Notes: generated by a model not told the origin, from the letters alone. A stretch of 64,000 bases of DNA from Capsicum annuum (GCF_002878395.1 NC_061118.1:129133996-129197995), one strand, 5' to 3'. Shown: positions 46,471 to 57,430, numbered from the stretch's first letter. Translations and numbers: made by a program.

Positions 46471-48020
46471 GGTGCGTTGAGCACCGAGTAATATTTCTGA
46501 TCCTATGTATTACATTGTAGATGCACTAGGGACAGTGCATAGGATTTAAGTTGAGGGTGGTGATGTACTAGGTCGCCACGGGTTATACTTGCCATGTTTC
46601 GAAACCAGTGGCCACAATCTGAATTGTTAGAAATCTGGCGTATTCTTGTTTTAGTTTTATTATTTGTGTGCTAGAAAAATTAAAAATAGGAGGAAAATTT
46701 TTAATTTTGGCAGTAGAGGTTGTTCAGAAAGATTATGCTGAAATTGTTTGATTCTGAAAAATTATGAAAAACTGATACACCTCTAAAATTTTTTATGACT
46801 ATGTGATAAGTGTATGTGAGATGATTGTGAATCTTATAATGGAATTAGAATTATTAATAGAACAACTAGGGCGAATAATTGCATAACTAGGTAAGTAGCA
46901 CTTAGTAGTATTACCCTGTGCGAGTGTGTGTAAGGCATTACTTAGTTTTGATGTGTCAAGATCTAGAACTTGTCCAGTTTGTCTTACCTAGGGTTTAGTA
47001 TAATCGAATAAAAAATAATCATATGACATTCTTATTGATTCCACTTGAATCTAAATGCCTAACAAAATATGATATAAATCCCTTGATCCCATTATTTTAG
47101 CCTCAACTGACCCAAATTTTGTTGACTACATCGATTTCTCCTTCTCGTTTCACTTACTACGAACCTATATTGGCCCTAGTCCTCCTTCGATATTGTGCAC
47201 CTTAACTCAGGCAAATCTCTTAAGTTGAGGATGCTATAATATGGGTGCGTAGGAAAAATAAGTATGAAAAAAATGTGTAAACAGAAAAATTTAAAAAGAA
47301 ATGTGTGGTAAAAATAAAAGATGAAAAATAAAAATATAGTGAGAAAATAAAACTACACCTGGTCCAATATGTAAGTGCTTTAAAATAAAAAGAGAGACAT
47401 AGTGGAGGAAATAAAATGAAGAAAAGTGGAAAATCAAGCCGGCCTCAAATAAAGTGTAGTGTCAAGGAGTCGTAGTCCCTAAAAGTCCCTAGAAGATACC
47501 ATACCACCCCTAATCTATGTTAAAAGCCAAATAAAGTCCTTTATTGATCCAATCTCGACTGTCTAAAAACTTAGGAAGAGAGTATTTGTGCAAGTTTATG
47601 GTACTTTACGTACACCGATTGATAGTTCATGATGAATGAGAGTATCTTTTGCAATATCCTGAATAACTTGATTGATCTAACCTAAGTGAATGGGATTCCT
47701 TCGATTGTGAGTGCACGTGGGTTATGTTGTTTTGTTGCAAGACTGTTTAGTTACTGTGATTTATGTCTATGCCGTGTTGTTTGTCACTAATGTAATGTCA
47801 TTATCAAATATATTTATATTTAACTTTATCCCAAATCAATATACACAATTGGGTTTTCGAAGAGTTAAAACTAGGAGCGGGAATAAAACTATTAAAAAGT
47901 TAATTGAAAATACACCGCCATATGTATCAAAGGATCTTCTTGTTTAAGCATCATTGTTTTGATTAGTAGTTTTGATTTTTTTTTGACTAAGGATGCGCAA
48001 AATTTCTAAGTTGAGGGTGT
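46471..48020 (+). other. 3' untranslated part of element 6 with polypurine tract
   Basis: No domain was found. The 78-codon frame at 47711-47947 has no family resemblance. A purine-rich stretch around 47270-47440 contains many aaaa and gaga runs. The polypurine tract is taken as aagttgaggg just before the 3' LTR (about 48008-48017). A similar 'cttaagttgaggatgc' occurs at 47219. Confidence 0.5.
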
Positions 48021-48625
48021 TAATGCAACATGGAAACACGACATGTTTAATGCTAAAAATAAAGAATTTATTCTTGAATTTAGATTGTTTTTTTAGATAT
48101 AAGGAGTTTTTGTGCTTGTTTCAGTTGAAATAGGTAAATAAAAGTATTGGAAGGAAATTGAAGAAAAAATCATTATAAAAAAAGAAGTTCACAGTTATCA
48201 AACTAGTCGTCAACACATTATATGACTTGTATGGTTTACTCATAAAGAGAATAGTGACAAATGCCAAAGCTGAGTATTTAAATTAAAAAAAGATACGACT
48301 AGAGTATATGAGTCAAAAGATGAGGATACAAGTCCTGTCAAGCAATCGTAAAGAGAACAGAACCTCAGGCTGCCATTAGAATTAAAGTCGCAGAATAAGA
48401 CAAGTAGAAAGTCTGAGTATGATTTATACTATCCAACTATAAGCTGTACAGTGTCCTAGACAATGAAAGATCAAGTCTCAGGTGGTAACGAGTGAAGACC
48501 ATAAGTCATATGGTCAATATACGATGCCTGAGGATGTGTCTTAACAAAAATAGAAAGTTGAATCCCTAGAGGATAAGACACTGGAGAACATACAAGAGGC
48601 ACTGTATGACTCACAAAAAGTTGTC
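48021..48625 (+). repeat. 3' LTR of element 6, first 605 bp only
   Basis: It starts TAATGCAACATGG and aligns with the first 610 bp of the 5' LTR. It breaks off at about 48625, where sequence matching the RT-RNase H tether of a chromovirus-like element begins (compare 20856-20905). The missing 1 kb of LTR and the 3' rest of element 5 went in the same or a related deletion. Confidence 0.77.
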
Positions 48626-49320
48626 TAATGCTTGGGAGGGTAATTGTTAGAAGTGGAAAGATAAGTTGACTTCGGCTCTGGTTTTGACTCTACCCAAGGG
48701 TATCGAAGATTTTTTTCTTTATTGTGATACATCTCAGGTGAGACTGGGTTGTGTGTTAATATTGCAAGGCATAGTGGGTGCATATGGTTCTATGCAGTTG
48801 AATATGATTGAGAAGAATAATCCAACTCATGATATGAATTATTGGCTGTGATTTTGAAGATTTGACATCACATTTGGATGGGGTTCATGTCGACATCTTC
48901 TCAAACCATAAGAGTTTGTAGTATTTTTCACCCAAAAATAGTTGAATCTTTGGTAGAGAAAATGGCTTGAGTTACTCAAGAACTATGACATAAGTCTTTA
49001 CTATCATCTAGATAAAGCTAACATGGTTGTTGATTCTCTTAGCGTATTATTTGTGGGAAGCTTGTCTCATGTTAATGAGGATAACTGAGGGTTGGTGAAG
49101 GATATTCACCATTTGGATAATCTTAGAGTTTATCTATTGGACTCTAAGGATTGTGGTAGAATTGTGCAATAGGTGGCAAAGTAATCTCTTTGTGATAAGG
49201 TGAAGGTTAAATAAGTCTTGGACCCTATCTTGATACAGATCAAGGATTATGTGGGTCACCATAAGGTGATGGATTTTGAGATTGGTGGTGATGGTATCTT
49301 AAGGTACCAAGGTATATTAT
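48626..49320 (+). pseudogene. RNase H remnant (element 7)
   Basis: WKDKLTSALVLTLPKGIEDF, then LYCDTSQVRLGCVLIL (first catalytic Asp present), KNNPTHDMNYWL, and after shifts KWLELLKNYDISLYYHLDKA and NMVVDSLSVLFVGSLSHVNE near 48960-49080. The tether to integrase follows with VLDPILIQIKDYVGHHKVMD and ILCVPNVGGL. Stops in every segment. Confidence 0.77.
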
Positions 49321-49329
49321 GTGTTCCCA

Positions 49330-50060
49330 ATGTGGGTGGGCTGTAAGAGAGGATCTTAGCAGAAGCTCATGTGTCAAGATACACTGTTCATCTTGGTTCA
49401 ACAAAGATGTACCCTTATTTGAAAGAGATTTATTGGTGGAATTACATTAAGAGTGATATTGCCAATTTTGTGGCTAAGTGCATAGTGTGTCTTCAAGTGA
49501 AGGTTGAGCAGTTAAGGCCTGGTGGTTTGTCTCAAGAAATTGAGTTTCCCATATGGAAATGGGAAGTGATTAATATGTATTTCATTATTGGTCTTCCATA
49601 GTCTCGGCATCAGTTTAATTTAATTTGGATCATTGTGGATAGGATGACCAAGTCCTCTCATTTCCTACCAGCGAAGATAATTATTCGATAAAGAACTATG
49701 TTAACGCCCTTATTTAGGAGATTGTGAAGTTGTATGGGTCTCTAGTTTCCATCATATCTGATTGAGGTACTCAGTATTCATCTAACTCTTAGAATTTCTT
49801 TAAGAGAGGTTTTGGAACTAAAGTGAACCGTAGCACAACTTTCCACCCTCAGACGGATGGACAAGTAGAGAGGAGGATTCAAAATTTTAAGGATATGGTA
49901 AGGTCTTGTATGATCGATTTGGGTGGTAGTTGGGTCGATCAATTGTCTCTCATAGCGTTTCCATATAATAATAGTTATCACGCTAGTATTGTGATGGCTA
50001 TTTTATAGTCGTTGTATGGTAGGATGAATAGGTTTTCTATGGGGTTGTTTGAGGTTTGGT
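49330..50060 (+). pseudogene. Integrase remnant (element 7)
   Basis: The zinc-binding part lies in the 76-codon stretch 49371-49601: RYTVHLGSTKMYPYLKEIYW, then AKCIVCLQVKVEQLRPGG. The first core Asp is replaced (INMYFIIGLP for INMDF). WIIVDRMTKSSHFLPAK follows near 49628. The second Asp remains, but the next codon is a stop (ISD-stop-GTQ near 49757). NRSTTFHPQTDGQVERRIQN (49823 on) keeps the catalytic Glu. SWVDQLSLIAFPYNNSYHAS follows. It is dead by at least one catalytic change and several stops. Confidence 0.78.
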
Positions 50061-50600
50061 TAGAATTCGTTGTATGGTCCCAATTTGGTTCACCAGGATA
50101 TAGAAAAGGTGAAGATGATTTGAGATAGGCTTAAGACCGCCCAAAGTCACCAAAAGTCCTATGAGAATCTATGGAAAAGGGTTTTGTTGTTTGATGTAAG
50201 TGATTTGGTTTTCTTGAAGGTTTCTCCCATGAAGAGAATGATTCTGTTTTTGAAGAAGGGAATGATCAGCCCTCGTTATATGGGTTCATATTATATTTTG
50301 AGGTGTGTGGGAAATGTGGCTTATGAGTTTGAATTGCCTTAGAGTTTGGGATCCATCCATCTTGTCTTGCTTATGCCTATGTTGAAGAAGTATGTTGGTG
50401 ATCCTTCCTTAGTTGTTCCTATATAGAGTATTGGTGTATCAGATTCCTTATCACATAAGGAGGTCCCGATGGTGACTTTAAATTGGCATGTCCATCAATT
50501 GAGAGCAAAGGATTTGGCTTTGATAAAGGTTCTATAGAGGAACCAAAAGTGTGAAGAAGCTACTGAGGAAGCCGATGAGGACATGAAGTCCTAATATTTA
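50061..50600 (+). pseudogene. Integrase C-terminus with chromodomain-like end (element 7)
   Basis: Blocks in order: VSPMKRMILFLKKGMISPRY near 50220, AYEFELP near 50325, MLKKYVGDPSLVVP near 50378, LSHKEVPMVTLNWHVHQLRA near 50450 and LALIKVL-stop-RNQK near 50515. The closing TEEADEDMKS block sits near 50560. This is the same C-terminal architecture as in elements 4, 8 and 9. Confidence 0.75.
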
Positions 50601-50753
50601 TTCTTGTTTCCCCTTTTGTGCAATCATGCATGAGGTATGAGTATTTCTTACCATCTTTATTTCTTGCCTTTATTAAAGGTAAGTGTGGATTTTCTCTGTG
50701 TTAACTCATTCTAATAATGACCTTTCACATCATTTGAGGATGAATGCTCTTAA

Positions 50754-50769
50754 ACAGGGGGGGGGGGGA
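50754..50769 (+). promoter_or_regulatory. Polypurine tract of element 7 with a 12-base G run
   Basis: It follows 'catttgaggatgaatgctc' and directly precedes the 3' LTR. The G run at 50757-50768 is longer than the six Gs of element 4. Confidence 0.7.
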
Positions 50770-52845
50770 GAGAATCCCTCAAAATTTCTGACTTTATAAA
50801 CTCACTACCCAAACTACAACTTTCTTAATGAGTCGTTACGTATCATTATGTTCTTAGGGACCCAATCATATGCTAGCAGTATGTTGGCCTAGAGTTTTTG
50901 TTATGTCTACGACTAAAAGGTTAGAGTCGTAAAGACTCAAAACAAGTCGTTTAGTCCCATCCGTGGCCAAACTAATCTGATAACTAAAGTATTCTGTCTC
51001 AACTATAACTTGGACCCTACGAGTCGCAGGGTATCTTAAAGAGTCATAGGTTTACCAGAGTAAGGTCTTTTAGATAGTGTCCAGACTATGACTCGTGATG
51101 ACGAGTAGTAATGAGTTAACTGGTCGCACAGTGACCATAGTCTCTAGCAATAATTTTTCTGCTTTTACGTTGGTGGTACTTTGGGAATTTCCCTCTTTAT
51201 CTACTTAATATCCATGACTATTAAAAACTCTTGGGATGTTATTTTAAACACTTTAATACTCAAAGAACACTCTCAAACTCTCAAATCTCTCCAAGGTCAA
51301 GATACTTAGGGTTTTCAAGAAGTTTGTGATATAAGGGTATAAGAGTTGATTTCTCTCCATAAATCTTGTTATTTCGTGCATGCTACTCTTCCCCAACTTT
51401 TTTTTCATGAAAAGCAAATATTTTAAATAGTTTTATTGTATGGATTTAAATTTTGGTATTTTCATGGTTGAGGGATTTTTAATGATTGATCGTTGAATTG
51501 TTTTCCCATGGTTCTGATGTATCACTCATGCTTTTAGATTAATGTTTTGAACTAATGGGGTGCAGGGGTGTGGGATTTGGAATGGGGGTCAAGGTTTTCC
51601 CTCAAATTGATGTTCTAAACTTTAAAATTCGTTTTGAATAATTATGTTTCCTCACCCACTTATGTAAATCACTTTGAATTGTAGAATTTTCACTTGGTTT
51701 GATTTATTCACCTATGTTATTGCATTTCTTAAATGGTTAAACAACGAACATAGATTTTGAGGGACTTGTTGGCTATGGTTGATTTAACGAACAAAGGGAG
51801 TCGAGGTAGTCCCCCAAGTTAATGTTATTGTTCTGGTATGGAGATAAGCATGCAAGTATAAGGGTATGACAATGCCCATGGCATGCCTTAACGATTGAGA
51901 CTTTTGTTAATAAATAGGTTATGTGAAACTTGTTTTAAATTTGGATTAATAGGGGTTATATAGCTAAGCCGTGAATGTGTGGTTCTTGGATAACTTATAC
52001 TGGAAACTTATATTTACCTACATGAGGTTTGGTCATGATGACTGTGTGCATAGTTCACACTATTGATATATAATTGTATCTTTTATTGACGTGGGGTTGG
52101 GGAATTATTTAGTCTTCCTTGATACCTCCTGTTCCTATGGCTAAAATGCACTGGACCCTTTCAGCAGTGGGAGCTGAACCCTCTAGCCCATGGGTGACTT
52201 CTTATGATGGTTGAGCTACATAGTCCAGGATAATATTTTTCTATCATGCTAAACCTTGTTCCTCACCCCAACATCTATTATATATATATGTATGCAAAAA
52301 TATGAACATGGGTTTGCAAATGATATGACTTGGTATTATATTTTCCCCTATCCTTGACTTTCATGCTAGTGCTCAACCACTAATCATCTCTGGACGATGT
52401 ATCCCCATGCTATGTAGGCACCAGAGATACTTTTACTTTTCCTACGTAGTGTTAGGTGGATCGGTTCAATTCGTCAGTCGTTGATAGTGAAGTGGTGAGC
52501 TTCCATTCTCCATAAGACTTGGTCATTTCCTCAGTTTCCTTTCATAAATTAGAATTGAAGAGTTCACATTATCAGTATCCTTGTCATTGTCAGAGTCGGG
52601 GGCACGTCCAAATCTAGATTGTTTTCGAATTCTTAGAAGCTCGGTGGATATTATTGTGGATTTAGGTATTGTTGTTGACACTCTTAGTCATCCTTGATTT
52701 TATCAGCTTTCTAACTTGTTATATGTTCAGATTTAGCCACTTCTAGGTATGCTATATTCTGTGTGATTAGGCAAATGGGGTGGTCTCCGGTCCTTGGAGG
52801 TCTGAAGGTACCCATTACAACAAGTCCCTAGTTTGGGTCATGACA
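50770..52845 (+). repeat. 3' LTR of element 7
   Basis: It starts agaatccctcaaaatttctg and ends gtttgggtcatgaca. The end matches the LTR ends of element 4 (gggtcataaca). Length is about 2.08 kb. It carries actatgactcgt-type motifs near 51085 and an AT run near 52270. No gene. Confidence 0.75.
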
Positions 52846-53046
52846 ATAGCCTCCGTGCCATGCTAATATCGAGGACCCTCACTGCCTCAAGGGTCCCAAA
52901 ATGACTTTGAACCCTTTCCAAAAAATCTAAAACTTTTCCAAAACACCCTTTTAACATCCCTAAACGTAATTCAAGTAAAAAATTGACATTACATATGTAA
53001 GAGGGTCAAATATAGATTCATCAATGTTTTATATAGTCTTAACTAT
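52846..53046 (-). repeat. 3' LTR stub of element 8
   Basis: The minus strand begins atagttaagactatat directly after the polypurine tract and lasts about 200 bp. It does not clearly match the other LTRs of the window. The rest of the LTR is lost at the junction with element 7. Confidence 0.5.
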
Positions 53047-53060
53047 CCCCCCCCCCCCAC
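53047..53060 (-). promoter_or_regulatory. Polypurine tract of element 8 with a 12-base G run (C run on plus strand)
   Basis: The C run is at 53047-53058. On the minus strand it follows 'tcattcagggatgaatgatc', the group's usual sequence before the tract. Confidence 0.7.
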
Positions 53061-53149
53061 CAACAGGATCATTCATCCCTGAATGATGAGTTAGGATATT
53101 TTTAGCATGAGAATAGCTGGAATACACCAAAACCAAATAACAAACTGGG

Positions 53150-53560
53150 AAAGTGACAGGAGGAAAAAAAGCTCATACCTTAGGCACTTTCATCCAATAT
53201 GGGGAACAAGAATGGGTATTTGGCTTTCATATCTTCCTTAGCTACCCATGTATCCTTTTCTTCCTTTTGATTTCTCCAACGAACCTTCACTGTTGCTACA
53301 GCCTCTGTCCTCAATTAATGAACTTGCCTATCTAATAATTCATTCAAGACTTCCTCATAAGACAACAAATCTGGAGCACCAACATCCTTGATAGGCACTA
53401 TAAAGTAAGGATCACCCGCATACTTTTGCAGCTTTGACATACGAAAAATAGGATGAATCAACACTAAACTTACAGGAAAATGTAACTTTTATGAGACTTT
53501 CCTAATCCTTCTGAAAATCTGATATAGACCAATGTAATAGGTACAAATCTTTCTCTTCTT
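53150..53560 (-). pseudogene. Integrase C-terminus with chromodomain-like end (element 8)
   Basis: On the minus strand, 53380 to 53190 reads LSYEEVLNELLDRQVH, a stop, LRTEAVATVKVRWRNQKEE, then KDTWVAKEDMKAKYPFLF. This is a nearly complete chromodomain-type end with a single stop, and with element 9 the best kept of the four copies. Upstream lie the blocks equivalent to GDPYF(I)VP and the 'SKLQKYAG' region near 53400-53440. Confidence 0.77.
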
Positions 53561-54560
53561 CCAAAACCTTATGACTCCTTTCATAGAAGACACCTTTAAG
53601 AATACCTAATCACTTACTTCAAACTCCAAATCCATTTGTCTCATGTTCTTATAAGTTTTTTAGTGACTTTGAGCTGTCTTAAGGCTTTCTCTAATCACCT
53701 TGACCTTCTTCATTGCTTGGTGAACCAAGTTACGACCAAAAAATCTTGTCTCACCTACCTCAAACCATCCAATAAGAAACCTGCACCACCTGCTACAAAG
53801 ACCCTAAAAAGGAGCAATTTGAATACTATAATGGTAGATATTGTTGTACGTGAACTCAATACGAGGAAAATAGTCAACCCAACAACCCTTAAAGGCAATC
53901 ATATAGGCCCTGATCATATCCTCCATAGGCTGAATAGTACGCTTTGCTTTCCCTTTTGTTTTAAGAGTGGATAGCGGTGCTAAGGCTCACCTTAGTACCC
54001 AAACCTTTCTGAAATGAATGCCTAAATTGAGATTAAAATTTCATACCTCGGTCTAAAATAATGGGCACCGGCACACCATGTGAGTTTACTCTCTCCTAAA
54101 TGAACAACTTAGCATAATCCTCTCCAGAGTAGTCAGTCCTCAACGGCAAGAACTAAGAAAACTTAGTCATTTTATCAATACTAACCCAAAAAGAATAATA
54201 CTGATTGCGAGACCATGGAAGACCCATAATAAAATCCATATTGATCATCTACCACTTCTACATGGGCAACTTATCTCTTGATACAAGCCACTAGCCCTCA
54301 AATGCTCTACCTTGAATTGCTGACCAACCATACACTTAACAATAAAATTTGCTACATCTCACTTCATGTTATTCCACTAGTAGATTTCCTTTATTTCATG
54401 ATACATCTTAGTTGAACTCGAATAAATTGTACATCTGGATTCATGAGCCCCAGTCAAAATCCTTTCTCGTAGCCCATCAACATAAATAACACACGACCAA
54501 CTCTGATACCTCAAGATTCCATCTCCACCAATCTCAAAAGACATAACCTTTTACTAACCC
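53561..54560 (-). pseudogene. Integrase remnant (element 8)
   Basis: Minus strand. The zinc-binding part lies near 54440-54330 (MYHEIKEIYW, then a pair of Cys around MVGQQFKVEH, where the second Cys is altered to Gly). Core: INMDFIMGLPWSRNQYYSFW and VSIDKMTKFS near 54255-54160, so the first Asp is intact. The later part, 54110 to 53640, holds the NNSY and YGRR equivalents in broken frames. The plus-strand frame 53636-53974 is a shadow of this. Confidence 0.72.
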
Positions 54561-54699
54561 ATATCATCCTTAATCTACATAAGTATGGGATACAAAGCCT
54601 GCTTCTCCTTCACCTCAGTACCAACAGTTGATTTAGCGACTACCGAAACAATCACTCTTCTATCCTCAGTATTAAAAATATGAGCTCTTATGTTAGCCA

Positions 54700-55160
54700 G
54701 CCTATGAATATCCCTTACAAACATTATCCTCATTAACATGGTATAAGATTCTCATAGACAACCTGCTAAGAGCATCAACAACGCTATTAACTTTACCTAG
54801 ATGGTAGTAAAGTCTTATGTCATAATATTTAAGTAGCTCAAGACACCACCTATTCTTGAGATTCAATTTCTTCTATGTAAACACATACTACAAGATCTTA
54901 TAATATGAATAGATGTCTACATGCACCCCATACAGATAATGGCGCTAAGTTTTCAACATAAAAACCATAGCGCCAAATCTAGATCATGAGTTGGGTAATT
55001 CATCTCTTGAACCTTAAGCTACCAAGAAACATAGGCCATAAACTTGCTATACTACATAAAGACACATCCCATTCCTAAATGGGGCATACCATAATACAAA
55101 AAAAAACCATCAGTACCCTTGAGTAGGGTCAAAACTGACGTAGAAGTCAACGTATCCTTT
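54700..55160 (-). pseudogene. RNase H remnant (element 8)
   Basis: On the minus strand, near 55080-54960, SKFMAYVSW-stop-LKVQEMNYP and THDLDLALWFLC are readable. The stop is a TAG in the Gln codon of 'RQLK'. VHVDIYSYYKIL near 54930 corresponds to the DHKSL block, altered. LELLKYYDIRLYYHLGKVN and the VVDALS-like block follow near 54830-54770. Confidence 0.72.
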
Positions 55161-56110
55161 AGCTTCTCAAAACTACATTAACAATGATCGGGCAGTAAAA
55201 ACTTAACCTTCTTCTTAGTAAACTTCATCAATGGAGAAACAATAGATGAAAAACTTTTCACAAATCACCTATAATACCCAACGAAGCCCAATAAGCTCCT
55301 AATGTGGATTGGAGTTATGGGTCTAGGCCATTTGTTAAATGCTTTAATTTTCTATGGATCCATCTTGATAAGATCACTAGCAAAACCATGCCCAAGAACG
55401 TTAAGAACACTTAGCTAAAATTCACACTTAGAAAACTTTACATACAATTTCTAGTCCTAAAGGGTCTGCAACAAAATTAGGAGGTAATTGGCATGATCCT
55501 TCTCCTTCTTAGAGTACACCAAGGTATCTCAGTGATCACTATAACAAAAAAGTCCAAAAACATCCTGAAAACCCATATTAATAAGATGTATGAAAGTAGT
55601 CGGAACATTATTCAACCCAAAAGGCATAACGAAAAACACATAGTGACCACACTGGGTTCTAAAAATAGTCTTGGAAATATCAACCTCCCTAATCTTCATA
55701 TGCTGGTAGCTCGAATGAAGATTAATCTTAGTGAAACATCTAGCACTCTGAAGCTGGTTGAAAAGATCATCAATCCTAGAAGAGGGTACTTATTTTTTAC
55801 TGTCACCTTACTATACGAGTAAAATTCTATACACATCCAAAGGGACTATATTTCTTTCGCATGAAAATCATAGGAGAACCCTATGGAAAAATATTAGGAT
55901 GAATGAAACCATTATCTTGGAGATTCTTTAACTACTCTTTTTGCTCCTTTAGTTCGGCATGAACCATTTTATAAAGAAGAATGGAAAAGGCACGAGTATA
56001 TGACAGAAGATTAATCCTAAAATCAATTTCCTTATCTAGAGGATTTCCAGGAAGAACATCAAGAAAAACTTTAGGAAATTCACTAATCACAACAACCGAT
56101 TACAAAAAGG
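55161..56110 (-). pseudogene. Reverse transcriptase remnant (element 8)
   Basis: On the minus strand, 56100 to 55960 reads VVVISEFPKVFLDVLPGNPL and DKEIDFRINLL, then an ILLYKM block; this is pre-RT and RT start. Near 55750-55690 is a palm block (DLFNQLQSARCFTKINLHSS-like). The catalytic region near 55530-55505 reads VIVITEIPWCT, where F-I-D-D has been lost by a one-base deletion and substitutions. FLGFVGYYR-like sequence near 55290 ends the domain. It is inactive. Confidence 0.74.
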
Positions 56111-56828
56111 GACTCTCATGCGTGTTTTGGTGTAATGTACTAAATCAAATAATGTCAAGATAAAATAATAATCCTAAAATAAAATTTTTGGTGCAATGTT
56201 TGGTTGTCAAATTTGGGATAACTTATCCCGGGATTAACAAATATTACTGGGATAAATTATCCCACCCATGGAGTGCTATAAATAATCCCACCATAATTTA
56301 CCTTAGGATAAAGTCATAAAATGACAAAATTACCCAGCAAACCCTTTACTTATAACTTTTCATATATATATATATATATCTTTACTACTATATATAAGAG
56401 ATAACATGAGATTTTGATAGTCCTCACTTTAAATCTTTTTGACAATTTTATCCCTAATTTAATTTTTAGCTACTCTACAAATTTTTAGCCATTTTTCTAA
56501 ATTTAAACAATTATATGGGCTTATTAAATGCTACAAAAGTGATGAGTCATGAAATAATGATAGTGACACCACAAAAACTATTTACACATTCAAATTAAAA
56601 TTGATCCATGGGTTTATTGTCTTTCTATTTATAGTTTTAATCTTTCTTTAAATTATCATTTTTCCCAACAAATTTATCATGGAAAAGCAATTAAAGTATC
56701 TTGACACTCCCTTTCTAACTTAGTATATGATTAATTATTAAATAAAATATTATTTTTTACATATAGTTAAACATGTTTAAAATTTTAATATTTTAAAAAT
56801 ATATAATTCAACTTTCCAAATTTTAAAA
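56111..56828. other. AT-rich intergenic stretch, possibly with a MITE
   Basis: It lies between the 5'-truncated element 8 and the 5'-truncated element 9. It has no coding potential. It holds two near-identical short palindromes (56215-56263), an AT run (56361-56379) and mostly A/T sequence after 56400. The phrase tttggtg(t/c)aatgt occurs twice, near 56131 and 56189. I could not define terminal inverted repeats or a target duplication. Confidence 0.45.
56215..56263. repeat. Two hairpins, GGGATAA-n-TTATCCC
   Basis: GGGATAACTTATCCC (56215-56229) and GGGATAAATTATCCC (56249-56263) each have perfect 7-base arms around one base. A weaker relative, 'aataatccc', follows near 56281. Such motifs are frequent in small plant DNA transposons (family knowledge, not proof). 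Confidence 0.6.
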
Positions 56829-57430
56829 ATGCTAAAATATAGTATGAGTATGAAGGAGTACTCACTTAAGTTCACTCAATTGGCTAGGTATGCTCCTACC
56901 ATGGTGGTAGATAATAGGTCTAGGATGAGTAAGTTTGTGTCTAGTGTAGCTGATAGTGTAGTTAAGAAGTGTAGGACATTCATGTTAATTAAGGAGATAA
57001 TGTTATCCAGGATTATGATTTATGCTCAGTAGATTGAGGAAGAGAAGCTTAAAGAGAATGAGAGAGAGAATAACAGGTCCAGAAGAAGTAGTTTTAACTT
57101 CTCTTAGCAAAGGCCGGAGTGTGGTAAATGTTCTCAGTTTCGTTAGAAATTTTTATCCCTAGCTCCATCATTAGCTAGTGTGCTAATCCCTAAGTTCAGG
57201 AAAGACAGTCGAGATAGAAAACTAGAATCTAAGATCCAAGGCAGTTGAACAATGGTCACACTAATCTTCTTTGCCGAAGATATAGTAGGAATTATAAAGA
57301 AGTGTGTAAGGTGGGTAGTGACGTCTATTTTTTATATGGTAACCCAAGTTACAGGATTCGAGAGTGTTCAGTGGTCACTTAGGGGGGAAATATTCCTGCC
57401 AATAGTGCTAGTCTAACCTTTCATTAGCTA
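56829..57430 (+). pseudogene. Gag remnant, C-terminal part (element 9)
   Basis: The open stretch 56829-57032 contains KEYSLKFTQLARYAPTMV, SRMSKFVSSVADSVVK and LSRIMIYAQ, then a TAG in the next Gln codon (57030-57032), the same codon as in element 5. EEEKLKENERENNRSRRSSF follows. The zinc knuckle near 57295-57375 is unreadable except for a YRIRECS end. The N-terminal half is absent because the element begins at about 56840. Confidence 0.75.

Larger units (their letters stand above)
35521..48625 (+). mobile_element. Element 6: Athila-type gypsy retrotransposon with extra coding region
   Basis: 5' LTR 35521-37119, tRNA-Asp-like primer site, gag, protease, RT, RNase H, integrase, a 1.5 kb spacer, a third coding region (44293-46470), a 3' untranslated part, a polypurine tract and a truncated 3' LTR (48021-48625). 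The gag and pol blocks resemble the Athila clade and differ clearly from the chromovirus-like elements around it. It inserted in the integrase of element 5. The right end is lost in a deletion joint at about 48625. All frames have stops. Confidence 0.8.
48626..52845 (+). mobile_element. Element 7: 3' half of a gypsy/chromovirus-like element
   Basis: RNase H, integrase, chromodomain-like end, polypurine tract and 3' LTR are present. Gag, protease and RT are absent. It aligns best with element 4 copy 2 (20856-22870), so it belongs to the same group. The left edge is the deletion joint with element 6. The right edge is the LTR end at 52845, directly against element 8. Confidence 0.78.
52846..56110 (-). 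mobile_element. Element 8: 3' half of a gypsy/chromovirus-like element, minus strand
   Basis: Read leftwards from 56110: pre-RT and RT, RNase H, integrase, chromodomain-like end, polypurine tract, and about 200 bp of LTR. Gag, protease and the 5' LTR are missing on the right, where AT-rich DNA begins. The left edge is cut by the LTR end of element 7. Confidence 0.78.
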
